This document shows, piece by piece, positions 20,507-29,092 of a stretch of DNA of 59,491 nt. Positions within the stretch are counted from its first letter, which is position 1; each line of letters starts with the position of its first letter. Both the position numbers and the translations under genes were made by a program. A model generated the notes under the pieces. It had not been told where the DNA came from. It made no database searches and saw nothing but the letters and a program-made list of their open reading frames with translations. The DNA comes from Streptomyces griseoloalbus (GTDB lineage Bacteria > Actinomycetota > Actinomycetes > Streptomycetales > Streptomycetaceae), in contig BMUD01000035.1 in the NCBI GenBank assembly GCA_014650015.1, positions 1 to 59,491 on the forward strand, in the 5' to 3' direction.

Positions 20507-22762
20507 GTGCTGGACTTCGACAAGCTTCTCAACGCCCGCCTGGGCAGCCTCAAGAACGCCGTCGACGACTGGACCGAGACGGTCAAGAAGCTGGAAAAGC
20601 TGGAAGAGCAGGCCGCCAAGGGCCTGTTGAAGAAGGCAGGCCAAGCCGACTGGGCGGGCGAGAACGCCGGCATCACGTTGCCTTTCGTGAAGAAGACCGC
20701 CAAGGAGTTCGGAGACGCGGCGAAGGAAGCTCAGAGCATCCGGAACGTCCTCCGCGACGCACTGGCTGAGTTCAAGGCCGCGAAGAAGGCTCTCCAGGAC
20801 GTCGTCGACGCTGCGCACGGCAAGGGACTTCACATCGCCCCGGACGGCGCCGTCGGCTACCTGGTTCACCCGGGCCGCCGCAGCAAGGACTTTTCCGGGC
20901 CGGACCCCTCTGCAGCGGACTTCGAGAAGGCCAGGAGTGACATCAAGGCAGCCCTGGACAAGGCCAACGATGCGGACGAGATCGCGTCTCGGGCCTTGCG
21001 GGCCTTGGTGGGCAAGGACAAGCACAACTTCTCCGGCACGGACTACGACTCGCTCAAGCAGGCGGGCAAAGTGCAGGATGCTCAGGACGCCAGGGCGGCT
21101 GCCAAGATCGTCGCCAAGGGGGACGACGCCTCACCCGAGGAGATCGCCCGCCTGAACAAATACTTCAAGGACAACAGGGGCGACCAGTACTTTGCCGAGC
21201 GCTTCGCCCTTGCGGTGGGAGTCAAGGGCAACCTTGAGTACTGGGCGGACATGGGGGACCCGAGCGACGGTTCCCGGCTGGGAATGGACCACGCCAAGAA
21301 GATCAAGGAGCTCCAGGAGAACTGGAGCCTGACGCTGGCCGCCGCGACGCACTCCGACAGTGCAGAGATGACTCGCTGGAAGTCGGAGATGATCAAGGCC
21401 GGCGATGACATCATCCAGACCAGAGGGACATCGGCGTACGGCTTCCAGGTGATGAGCAACCTCATGCGCGACGGCAGCTACGACAAGAAGTTCCTCCAAG
21501 GCTTCGGAGACGCTGTCGTCGTCGCAGAGCGACGCATGACCGGGGACGGACGGATCCCACCAGGGCAGGCCTGGAGCTCAGGGCTGGCCATGACTCCCAA
21601 ATTGAACTGGGATGGGAAGGACACGGGATCGGACCCCATGGCCGGCTTCATGGAGGCCCTCGGCCACAATCCGGACGCTTCACTGGACTTCTTCAACCGT
21701 TCGACGAAGCTGGACGATGAGAAGCTCAGCAACTGGGACTACTTCGTGGGCCAGGGGAAAGACGCCCGCACATGGCCAGTGGACGGGGATGGCAAGCCGC
21801 AAGGGTACGCCAACCTTGGTCATGCCCTTGAATCAGCCACTCTCGGCTACGCCTACGATGCGGCAGATCCCAGCATCCCCCCGTTGAAGACCGAGCAACA
21901 GATCGAGTCCCGAGAAGCCAGGACCGAACTGATGTCGAAGATCGTGAGCAACTACAACTCTGCCGATGTGATCGACAAACAGCCCGGGATGATGGAAAGC
22001 CTGTCGAGGATGGCGGCAGGCCACATCGACAGTCTCAACTACTCGGCCGCTGATTTCGGTGGCAGCAGTGATAGAAACGGCCGCGATGATCGCTTCGGTC
22101 ACGAGAAGAACCATCTCGTCGACTTTGGCCCCACGCAAACAACGAACTTTCTACGAGCACTGGCCGGGGACGAAGAGGCATACAACACGCTTTCTTCGGC
22201 GCAGCAAGCCTATGGAACCAGCGTCATGGCCGCTCAGGGTGACGACCACGGCGATGTGAAGCGCGTCGCGATGCACAGCATCATGATGCATGGAACGCTC
22301 GACCAAGCCCGTTTCGAAAGCATCGGTCAGGAGTTCGCAGATCAGAAGGAGGCTGCGAACCGAGAACTTGAAAAGCAGGGAGCCTGGCGCACCTTCGCCG
22401 CAGGCGCCGTTATCGGCACTGCCGTAGGAGTGGCCTCTGAGCTCATCATCCCCACGCGTGCCGCTGCAGCCATCGCCGTTCCCCTTGCTTTCGAGGTGGC
22501 TGGCGGAGCAGCAGAGACGTATATGTCGAACCAGACACTCGACTGGCTGAAAGAGAATGAGTTCGACAATAAGGATGAGGCCCTCGAAGGCATCGAAAAG
22601 GCGAAATCCACTGGCCAGCATAACGCCATGATCCCACTGCTTAATTACGCAGAGACACAAGACTTGTCCGAAGATGACATCTGGGACCTCTCCGCAGAGG
22701 CGGAAAGATTCTACAACGACGGCCGTGACCGCAGCGATACCAAGGATATTCGAGGTTACTGA
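20507..22762 (+). CDS. Large putative ESX effector (DUF6571-like)
   Basis: A 751-aa protein with GTG start. The N-terminus is long and coiled-coil-like (residues ~1-160, LGSLKNAVDDWTETVKKLEKLEEQAAKGLLKKAGQADWAGENAG). A mixed middle domain (~200-560) looks like the actinobacterial DUF6571 proteins that accompany ESX loci. The C-terminal third has two hydrophobic stretches (AAGAVIGTAVGVASELI, AAAAIAVPLAFEVAGGAAE) that could insert in a membrane. No enzyme motif is recognisable. The last ~400 bp are less GC-rich than the start. Its stop overlaps the start of the lipoprotein gene. An antibacterial effector is plausible but unproven. Confidence 0.75.
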   Translation: MLDFDKLLNARLGSLKNAVDDWTETVKKLEKLEEQAAKGLLKKAGQADWAGENAGITLPFVKKTAKEFGDAAKEAQSIRNVLRDALAEFKAAKKALQDVVDAAHGKGLHIAPDGAVGYLVHPGRRSKDFSGPDPSAADFEKARSDIKAALDKANDADEIASRALRALVGKDKHNFSGTDYDSLKQAGKVQDAQDARAAAKIVAKGDDASPEEIARLNKYFKDNRGDQYFAERFALAVGVKGNLEYWADMGDPSDGSRLGMDHAKKIKELQENWSLTLAAATHSDSAEMTRWKSEMIKAGDDIIQTRGTSAYGFQVMSNLMRDGSYDKKFLQGFGDAVVVAERRMTGDGRIPPGQAWSSGLAMTPKLNWDGKDTGSDPMAGFMEALGHNPDASLDFFNRSTKLDDEKLSNWDYFVGQGKDARTWPVDGDGKPQGYANLGHALESATLGYAYDAADPSIPPLKTEQQIESREARTELMSKIVSNYNSADVIDKQPGMMESLSRMAAGHIDSLNYSAADFGGSSDRNGRDDRFGHEKNHLVDFGPTQTTNFLRALAGDEEAYNTLSSAQQAYGTSVMAAQGDDHGDVKRVAMHSIMMHGTLDQARFESIGQEFADQKEAANRELEKQGAWRTFAAGAVIGTAVGVASELIIPTRAAAAIAVPLAFEVAGGAAETYMSNQTLDWLKENEFDNKDEALEGIEKAKSTGQHNAMIPLLNYAETQDLSEDDIWDLSAEAERFYNDGRDRSDTKDIRGY

Positions 22763-23415
22763 TGAAGCGAATCGCCGCCATCCCTTTGATTCTGGCTTCC
22801 CTTGCTTTTCCAGTAACATCGTGTTCGACCGGAGCGGGCGAACCGCATTCGGCTCCTGACGGCTGCGAGGAAGTACTCGGCTCCTCTGGGATCAAGTGGG
22901 TAAATGACCACGCGACCGGAGACGCCGGCGAGACCATCGAAAGATCTGCAATGAGCCTGAAGGAGAGTCGCGAAGAATACCTCGAGCAGATGGAGTCCTG
23001 GGACCCTGAGGGCACCCATTGGTCTTCTGAGCTCTGCACCATGAGGAAGTTCACTTCAGGGAAGAACGCGGTATTGAGGATAGAGTTCGGCCCTTCCTCA
23101 ACCCCCTTTGATTTCGACACGAAGGGCAGCGAAGGAACCACCGAACTCGTGAATGCCGACGTGAAACTTCATCAGGTGAAGGAGCGGGAGATAACTCACT
23201 ACGGTATCTACGTCAAGTGTAAGATGCCGGGCACTCCGCCGCATCAGGCGACCCGGACACCACTCGCAGGTGTATTGACCGACACCCTGACCGAGGGCAC
23301 GACCGCTGACGCCCATGTCACCTACTTGTTGCGATCCACGCGGGCAGTGGTAAAAAGCCTGCAGTGTGAGAACAAGCCTGCAGTACCCGTCAATTTCCGC
23401 ACATCGAAGCAGTAG
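22762..23415 (+). CDS. Lipoprotein, candidate partner or immunity protein of the 751-aa protein
   Basis: A 217-aa protein with a signal peptide and lipobox VTSC (Cys at residue ~21), so it is anchored on the outer face of the membrane. Several Cys residues (GCEE, LCTMR, VKCKM, LQCEN) could form disulfides. The start overlaps the upstream stop (TGATGA) and GAGG lies seven bases before it, so it is translationally coupled to the 751-aa gene. Base composition is lower in GC than the core ESX genes. Surface location fits an immunity role against a membrane-active effector; this is inference. Confidence 0.75.
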   Translation: MKRIAAIPLILASLAFPVTSCSTGAGEPHSAPDGCEEVLGSSGIKWVNDHATGDAGETIERSAMSLKESREEYLEQMESWDPEGTHWSSELCTMRKFTSGKNAVLRIEFGPSSTPFDFDTKGSEGTTELVNADVKLHQVKEREITHYGIYVKCKMPGTPPHQATRTPLAGVLTDTLTEGTTADAHVTYLLRSTRAVVKSLQCENKPAVPVNFRTSKQ

Positions 23416-23528
23416 GCCTGTCCGACCGATACTGAGGTTGGAACTACCGATGTCACGCTTGCTGATTGAATCCGCCACTTCGAGGGGCAGGGCGACCTAA
23501 GCCCAGCGAGGGCAAAGAAGGGCCCTGT

Positions 23529-23894
23529 TCAGGTACTGTCCGTGTCCGAGAACCGGGCGGTCGATCTCGGAGTAATATCATTTACTCCTGCCGGCGGAGA
23601 ATTCCTGGGACGAGTTTCCGGAATAGCTACCTCTTGGAGGCAAGCAATGGTGAGATCGAAATCCGAAAGCGCCCGCCTACAGAAATCCTGATCCTGGCTG
23701 TTGATGCGCTTGACCATATCTGCGAAAGCAGGGCCTGCGAGCCCCTGAGCTTCAATAATGACCCTACTGGGGAAAAGTACCCAGTTTCTCCTTGTCCTGT
23801 CGAGCGTCCACTCGACTTGAGTATGGGCATCCCTCACTACGCCCCCGATGAGCCGCGCCGTACGCTCACCAGGAGCCTTGTATCGCCATTTCAT
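23529..23894 (-). CDS. Hypothetical protein, possibly 5'-truncated by a frameshift
   Basis: A 121-aa frame beginning MKWRYKAPGERTARLIGGV, with AGGTG six bases before the ATG. I do not recognise it. Codon choice is plausibly coding on this strand. The frame is open upstream for 30 more codons without a start, reading ELEWFGLSAGSNPVHGYLQVPH. A second open stretch (24078-23959) in another frame could supply the N-terminus after one frameshift. It lies beyond the terminator of the RHS immunity gene, in the low-GC part of the locus, where orphan immunity or toxin remnants are common. Confidence 0.4.
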   Translation of the reverse strand: MKWRYKAPGERTARLIGGVVRDAHTQVEWTLDRTRRNWVLFPSRVIIEAQGLAGPAFADMVKRINSQDQDFCRRALSDFDLTIACLQEVAIPETRPRNSPPAGVNDITPRSTARFSDTDST

Positions 23895-24191
23895 GTGCGG
23901 CACCTGAAGGTAGCCGTGAACGGGGTTCGACCCCGCAGAAAGCCCGAACCACTCAAGCTCACCGAATCTTCTCAGAGTTCACATCGCATAGTTGCTTCGA
24001 TCTGACATGTGACATCCAATCACGCGCTGCCAGAGAGGACCGAAGTACCCTCCGTAACCAACAATCAGCTTCCTCCACAATTGCAGACTAACTGTCAGGA
24101 GTGTCCAGTCGACATAACTATGGCAGAGTTTTTCACTCGCTCCCGAATTCATCCTTAGCCTGAAGGGATCGAAGGGTCAAGGTAACCCTTT
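23895..24191. other. Low-GC noncoding or remnant DNA
   Basis: About 300 bp poorer in GC than the rest of the window. It contains a possible decayed frame (GTG 24078 to 23959, minus strand, 39 codons) and a small hairpin CGGGG-ttcga-CCCCG at 23921-23935. No complete gene, tRNA or insertion-sequence end was seen. Confidence 0.4.
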
Positions 24192-24211
24192 GTGAGCCTG
24201 GGGCGGCTCAC
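24192..24211 (-). terminator. Hairpin terminator after the RHS immunity gene
   Basis: GTGAGCC (24192-24198) and GGCTCAC (24205-24211) form a 7-bp stem with a 6-nt loop, 21 nt beyond the stop of the immunity candidate. It would close the esx/RHS operon. Confidence 0.5.
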
Positions 24212-24232
24212 CACGCAGTGTAATTGTGACGC

Positions 24233-24550
24233 TTACAGGCCTGAGGGATTTTTACTCTCTTCGGAAACCAGCGTGACTCCCCGCGCAAGAACCGTCACCC
24301 CCGGCCCAGAGAAGACGACTTTCGCATTGTGAGGTGGATCGATGAAATCCACCCTCGCGCCGTAACGATAGATCTCTTCCAGCGTGACGCGTTGGTCAGC
24401 TTCGGCAGCGTCCGAAGGGAAAGCCGTCGTGAATTGACGGCCGGGGCGAACTACACCGCCTACGCAACGGACGACACAGACGGTGGAGTCACCCAGCCTT
24501 TCTTCGACTGAATAAATCTGCAATTTCCCTGACATGGACTCAGTTCCCAT
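24233..24550 (-). CDS. Candidate immunity protein for the RHS toxin
   Basis: A 105-aa cytoplasmic protein (no signal peptide or membrane helix) beginning MGTESMSGKLQIYSVEERLG. The ATG at 24550 has GGAGG nine bases upstream and overlaps the 3' end of the RHS gene by 11 bp, so the two are translated together. Position immediately after a polymorphic-toxin tip, small size and lower GC are the usual marks of cognate immunity genes. I recognise no family. A cytoplasmic immunity protein fits a toxin with a cytoplasmic target. Confidence 0.7.
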   Translation of the reverse strand: MGTESMSGKLQIYSVEERLGDSTVCVVRCVGGVVRPGRQFTTAFPSDAAEADQRVTLEEIYRYGARVDFIDPPHNAKVVFSGPGVTVLARGVTLVSEESKNPSGL

Positions 24551-27500
24551 GTTTGTATGCCTCCGCAACGAAATTTGCTATCTGCTCAGGTGTGAGCTTG
24601 GGTATGTCCCACTCAAGGGCATCACTGATTCCCTCGTATGTATTCACTCGCGGTACATGTATGCCCATCCCCTTGAGGATGTCGTGCGCAACGTCCACCG
24701 GGAGTTGGACGCTTGCCCGCCGGGCCAGCTCAGAAGCATGCAGTCTGACGGCGACCTCGGCCTCGGCTCGGATGTACCCCGTCTCCAACCGGACGCCTTC
24801 CAGCGCGCTCCGCGGGATCACCTGAACCACAGCCTCTCCGAATTGTTCCGAGTGTCTGGCGAAAGCTGTGGCCACACCCGGGTCAGTGGAGGTGGGAGTG
24901 AATCCTGAGTTTTGTGTGCCCTCACTGGCGTTGAAGCCCTGAGTCGTTCCTCGGAACAGATGCTCCTCATTGGGGCATCCTGCAGGTGCAAGACCCAGGG
25001 GGTCGAACCGAATATGCGGATTCGGGATGTAAGCGCTCGGATTCGGTGCCGGTGCCAGGCCCAGTGGATCCGGCGTCAGGTACCGCGCCGTTTCGGGGTC
25101 GTAGTGGCGGAAGTAGTTGTAGTGGAGGCCCGTTTCGGGGTCGTAGTACTGGCCGGGGAAGCGGAGAGGGGTGTAGGTCGTGCTGTCGGCCGGCCAGGTT
25201 GTTGTGCCCCAGAGGGTGCTGCGGGTGCGCCAGGCGGTGTTGCCCTCGTCGTCGATCAGCTCGGTGGGGGTGCCGACGAGGTCGGTGACGATGGCGAAGA
25301 AACGGGAGTCGATCTCCTGCTGGGGGGCGTCGGCGGCGGTGAGGCGTTCGGTCTGGGCGACGGGGTGAAAGCCCTGGTGGTCCCAGGTCAGGGTGACCGG
25401 GTAGGGCAGGGTCGGGGAGGTCGTGGTCTGTTCGCAGAGGGTGGTGCCGTCCCAGGTGAAGCGCACCTCCTCCGCGATCGTCTCGCCGTCCTCCGCCAGG
25501 CGGAGCTTGGCCGTGCGGCGGCCCAGCGGGTCGTAGGTGTAGCGCCAGCGGGTGCCGTCGGGGGTGGTCACCGAGGTGAGGCGGTCTTCGGCGTCCCACT
25601 CGTAGTGCCAGGTGTCCGGCTTGCGGGAGAGACGGGTCTTCCGGCGCTGAACGATGCGGCCCAGGGCGTCGTGGTCGTAGCGGACGCGGCCGGCCCGGGT
25701 GATGCGGGTGCCGGTGTAGGCGCGGTCGCCGGTGGCTTCCTGGCCGGGGTGCGATGCCGGCCAGGAGGCCTGTGTCTGGTTGCCGGCCTCGTCGTAGGCA
25801 TAGCGTTCCGTCCAGTTCGCGGCGTGCACCGCCGTCACGCGGCCCGCTGCGTCCAGGTCGAAGCGGCGCTCGCCGGTGAGTTGGTCATCGATGCGGACCA
25901 GGGCTCCGTCGGCGCGGTAGGTGTAGGCGCGGTGCTGGAGGGAGCGGCCGTCGGTGCCGGTCACCGACTGGGATGTGAGGCGGCCCAGGGGGTCGAAGGT
26001 GTGCTCCAGGGTGACCGTTTCGCCTATGCGGCGGCTCAGTTCGCGGCCTGCCGGGTCGTAGGTGAAGTCGATCGCGCGGCCCGAGGCCGTCATGCCGGTG
26101 CGGCGGCCCGCCGCGTCATAGGTCCACGTCGTGGTCGCGCCGGTCGGGGTGGTGCGGCCCGTGCGGCGGCCCAGGTCGTCGTACGCGTAGGTCAGGGTGC
26201 GGTTGTCGACCGTCTCGGTGCGGGTACGGCCGTGGGCGTCCCGCTGGATCGTCAGGGTCGTGCCGTCCGGGCCGGTGGCCTGCGCCAGTTGGTCGGTGAT
26301 GTCGTAGGTGTACGTCGTGGTGCCGTCGGCGGTGTGCTTGCGGGTCACCTGGCCCAGGGCGTTGCGTTCGTAGGACAGGGTCTGGGCCAGGGCGTCGCAG
26401 CGGGACGTCAGGCGTCCCGCTGCGTCGTAGGTGTACGTGAGGGTGCGGTCGTCGAAGTCGCTTTCCGCGGTCAGTCGGCCGGCCGGGTCGTAGGCGTAGC
26501 TCCAGGTGAGGCCCTGCGGGTTGGTGACCTTCGTCAGGTTGAGTTCCGTGTCGTGCTCGAACTCGTAGCGCACGCCGTCCGGTCCCGTGCGGGCCGTCAA
26601 CAGGTCGAAGTGGGTGTACTCGAAGCGGGTCGTGCCGCCGAGCCGGTCGGTGTGGGTCGTGCAGTTGCCCTCGCCGTCGTAGGTCCACGACTCGGTGGTG
26701 CCGTCGGCGGTCGTGCGGCGGGCCAGGCGGCCCTCCACCGTCCACTCCAGGCGGGTCACGGCACCAGTGGGGTCGGTGATGGTGACGGGCCGGCCGAAGG
26801 TGTCGCGATCGTACGACGTCGTGGCGCCGAGCGGGTCGGTGATGCGGACGGGGAGGCCGGCGTCGTCGCAGACGACGGTCGTGGTGTGGCCGAGGGGGTC
26901 GGTGACGGCTGTCAGGTGGCCCCGTTCGTCGTGGGTGAAGCGGGTGGTGTGGCCCGTGGCCGTGGTGACGGAGGTCCGGTTGCCGCGATCGTCGTACGCC
27001 TGGTGGGTGGTTGTGCCGTCCGTGCGCCGGACGGTCACGGGGAGGTGGAGGTCGTTGTACTCCGCCCGTGACGCGCGGCCGTCCGGGCGGATCACCGAGG
27101 TGAGGTTGCCCGCCTCGTCGTAGGTGAAGTGCGTCGTGTGGCCCAGGGGGTCGGTGCGGGAGAGCAGGCGGTTGCGGTGGTCCCGTTCGAAGTGGGTGAC
27201 CGCGCCGAGGGGGTCGGTCTCGGCGACCACCTGGCACCGGTCATCGACGAGGTATCGGCGGACGTGGCCCGACCCGGTGGTGGCCGTGGTGGTGCGCAGT
27301 CCGGTGTCGGGGTCGCGTTCGCCGTAGTGGAGGCGCAGGCTCATGTGGCCTTCGGTGCCGCCTTCGGCGACACAGCGGTCACGGTCGTCGTATGCGTACG
27401 TGTACCCGAGGTCGTTGGTGTCGGTCCAGGAGATGATGCGGCCGGCCGGGTCGTAGGTGAAGCGCAGGGGGCGGCCGGAGGAGTTGGTGACCTCGGTGAG

Positions 27501-29069
27501 GTCGCCCTCCGGCGAGTAGCCGTAGCGGATCAGTTCCTGGTCGGTTCCGTCGGGGGCCGCGCCGGTCAGGTGCAGGGCCGTGATCCGGTGGTCCCGGGTG
27601 GTGATGCGGATGTGGTGGCCCGCGCTGTGGGAGAGCGCGGCCGGGGCGCCGGCGGGGTCGTACTCGACAGTGACGCGGTTGCCGTTGCGGTCCTCGATCC
27701 GCTCGAGCAGGGCGTGGTCGTCCGCGCGGGTGGTGAAGTGGCGGACCGTGCCCGTGAAGGGGTCGGTGACCGTGTAGCCGTCCTGTGTGGTGCGCAGGGG
27801 CCAGCGGGGGCCCTCCGTGGGGAGGGTGGTCTCCTCCGGCCCGGGGTGCGGGTAGGCGAGGAGCAGTCCGTGCTCGTCGACGAGGACGATGCGTCCGGGT
27901 TCGATCTCCAGGCGCTGGTCCACGGTGGAGGACCAGGACGGGCCGAACCAGCGGCCGGCGCGGTAGCCGGATTCGGCGCGCCGAGTGAAGACCAGGGGCA
28001 GGGCACCGGGCAGGGCCACGTCGGTCTGCGGCAGGTACATCTTGCCGGTGGCCAGGTTGACGGGGTCGGTGGGGTCGTGGTGGGCGGGCGGGCTGTTGTC
28101 GCTGTGGGCGCCGCGTTCGCCGGCGTCGAGGTGGGATCCGGCGGTGCCCAGACCGGTGGGCATGCCCACGCCGTTGGTGCCGTCGAGGCGGCGGGCCAGG
28201 CCGCTCACACCGCGCAGGCCGGCGCCCCCGGCCACGCTGGGGGCCATGTAGCCCAGCATGCGCAGCGGGTCCTTCTCGAACTGCTCCCAGGTGTTGGAGA
28301 TGCCCTGGTGGACGTCCTTGGAGAAGCCGACCGGGTCCCTGACCGCGCCGATGCCGCTGTCGAGGACCATCGCCCCGTCGTGGAGGTAGGCCTTCGGTTC
28401 CGTCAGCAGCCGGCCCGGGTTGACCGCCAGGCCGAATGCGACGAGGTCGTTCCAGCCCTCCTTCGCTCCGTCGGTGACCCGCTGCCAGCCGCTCGGACGC
28501 TTCGGGGCCTTCTCGGCGGCCTTGTGAAGGGTCCGCCTGGCGGCGCCCGCGGCTTCCGCCACCTCCTCCTGCGCACCGTTGATCAGGGCGACCAATTCGG
28601 CCATGGCGGTCCTGCCCGGGTCGGCCTCGGGGGGCCGGGTGGGCAGGGTGGTCGCGCCCGCCTTGACGGCCGTGTTGTAGTCGTCCACGGCCTTGGTGTA
28701 CTGGCGGGAGAGGTCGCGGGCCACGGGTGCGTCGTGGTCGAGGATCTGCTGGGTGAGCCGCTGGGCACCGTCGAGGACGTCCCGGTAGGCCAGCACCGCG
28801 ACGCCCGCTTCGACGAACGCGTCCATGGCGCCGTCGAGTTCCCTGGGCAGCTTCTTGACCGTCTTGCGGAACTCCTCCGCGGCCTCGCCCTGCCAGGGGT
28901 CGGTGTTGAGCTTGCGCAGTTGTTCCGCGCCCTCGCCGAAGTTCGCCGCGGCGGCGGCGAGTTTCTTCGTCAGCTGGTCGAGTTCGGAGGGCTTGCCCGG
29001 GATCCAGTCCTGGACGGTGTCTTCCGGGCCGATCCATATCCGGCGGAAGACGAACCGCTTGTCGGTCAT
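24540..29069 (-). CDS. RHS-repeat polymorphic toxin with WXG N-terminus, putative ESX-secreted ADP-ribosyltransferase
   Basis: A 1509-aa protein. Residues 1-~130 are helical with WQG at 59-61 (WXG100-like, a type VII signal). A linker with a hydrophobic stretch (MLGYMAPSVAGGAGL) follows. DUF6531 starts near 333 (DPVNLATGKMYLPQTDVALPG). RHS/YD repeats run to ~1300 (many TYDxxGR). The RHS core RFPGQYYDPETGLHYNYFRHY ends at PLGLAP near 1362, the usual cleavage and exchange point. The tip (1363-1509) has LFRGT (R1373), TSTDP (S1394) and RAEAEV (E1436, E1438), an R-S-ExE pattern of ADP-ribosyltransferases. No signal peptide. ATG with GGGGGAA upstream. The tip is less GC-rich than the shell. Confidence 0.9.
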   Translation of the reverse strand: MTDKRFVFRRIWIGPEDTVQDWIPGKPSELDQLTKKLAAAAANFGEGAEQLRKLNTDPWQGEAAEEFRKTVKKLPRELDGAMDAFVEAGVAVLAYRDVLDGAQRLTQQILDHDAPVARDLSRQYTKAVDDYNTAVKAGATTLPTRPPEADPGRTAMAELVALINGAQEEVAEAAGAARRTLHKAAEKAPKRPSGWQRVTDGAKEGWNDLVAFGLAVNPGRLLTEPKAYLHDGAMVLDSGIGAVRDPVGFSKDVHQGISNTWEQFEKDPLRMLGYMAPSVAGGAGLRGVSGLARRLDGTNGVGMPTGLGTAGSHLDAGERGAHSDNSPPAHHDPTDPVNLATGKMYLPQTDVALPGALPLVFTRRAESGYRAGRWFGPSWSSTVDQRLEIEPGRIVLVDEHGLLLAYPHPGPEETTLPTEGPRWPLRTTQDGYTVTDPFTGTVRHFTTRADDHALLERIEDRNGNRVTVEYDPAGAPAALSHSAGHHIRITTRDHRITALHLTGAAPDGTDQELIRYGYSPEGDLTEVTNSSGRPLRFTYDPAGRIISWTDTNDLGYTYAYDDRDRCVAEGGTEGHMSLRLHYGERDPDTGLRTTTATTGSGHVRRYLVDDRCQVVAETDPLGAVTHFERDHRNRLLSRTDPLGHTTHFTYDEAGNLTSVIRPDGRASRAEYNDLHLPVTVRRTDGTTTHQAYDDRGNRTSVTTATGHTTRFTHDERGHLTAVTDPLGHTTTVVCDDAGLPVRITDPLGATTSYDRDTFGRPVTITDPTGAVTRLEWTVEGRLARRTTADGTTESWTYDGEGNCTTHTDRLGGTTRFEYTHFDLLTARTGPDGVRYEFEHDTELNLTKVTNPQGLTWSYAYDPAGRLTAESDFDDRTLTYTYDAAGRLTSRCDALAQTLSYERNALGQVTRKHTADGTTTYTYDITDQLAQATGPDGTTLTIQRDAHGRTRTETVDNRTLTYAYDDLGRRTGRTTPTGATTTWTYDAAGRRTGMTASGRAIDFTYDPAGRELSRRIGETVTLEHTFDPLGRLTSQSVTGTDGRSLQHRAYTYRADGALVRIDDQLTGERRFDLDAAGRVTAVHAANWTERYAYDEAGNQTQASWPASHPGQEATGDRAYTGTRITRAGRVRYDHDALGRIVQRRKTRLSRKPDTWHYEWDAEDRLTSVTTPDGTRWRYTYDPLGRRTAKLRLAEDGETIAEEVRFTWDGTTLCEQTTTSPTLPYPVTLTWDHQGFHPVAQTERLTAADAPQQEIDSRFFAIVTDLVGTPTELIDDEGNTAWRTRSTLWGTTTWPADSTTYTPLRFPGQYYDPETGLHYNYFRHYDPETARYLTPDPLGLAPAPNPSAYIPNPHIRFDPLGLAPAGCPNEEHLFRGTTQGFNASEGTQNSGFTPTSTDPGVATAFARHSEQFGEAVVQVIPRSALEGVRLETGYIRAEAEVAVRLHASELARRASVQLPVDVAHDILKGMGIHVPRVNTYEGISDALEWDIPKLTPEQIANFVAEAYKHGN

Positions 29070-29092
29070 GCTGGGTTCCCCCGCTCCTGCCG

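Noticed and set aside
23921-23935. tRNA-like CGGGG-TTCGA-CCCCG stem-loop, considered as a tRNA end or attachment site
   Set aside because: No acceptor, anticodon or D-arm can be built around it, and no duplicated copy was seen; it is left as a small hairpin.
23466-24005. 179-aa plus-strand frame
   Set aside because: Its translation is Arg/Pro/Ser-rich with no ribosome-binding site; the minus-strand frame at 23529-23894 has better codon choice and a more protein-like sequence.
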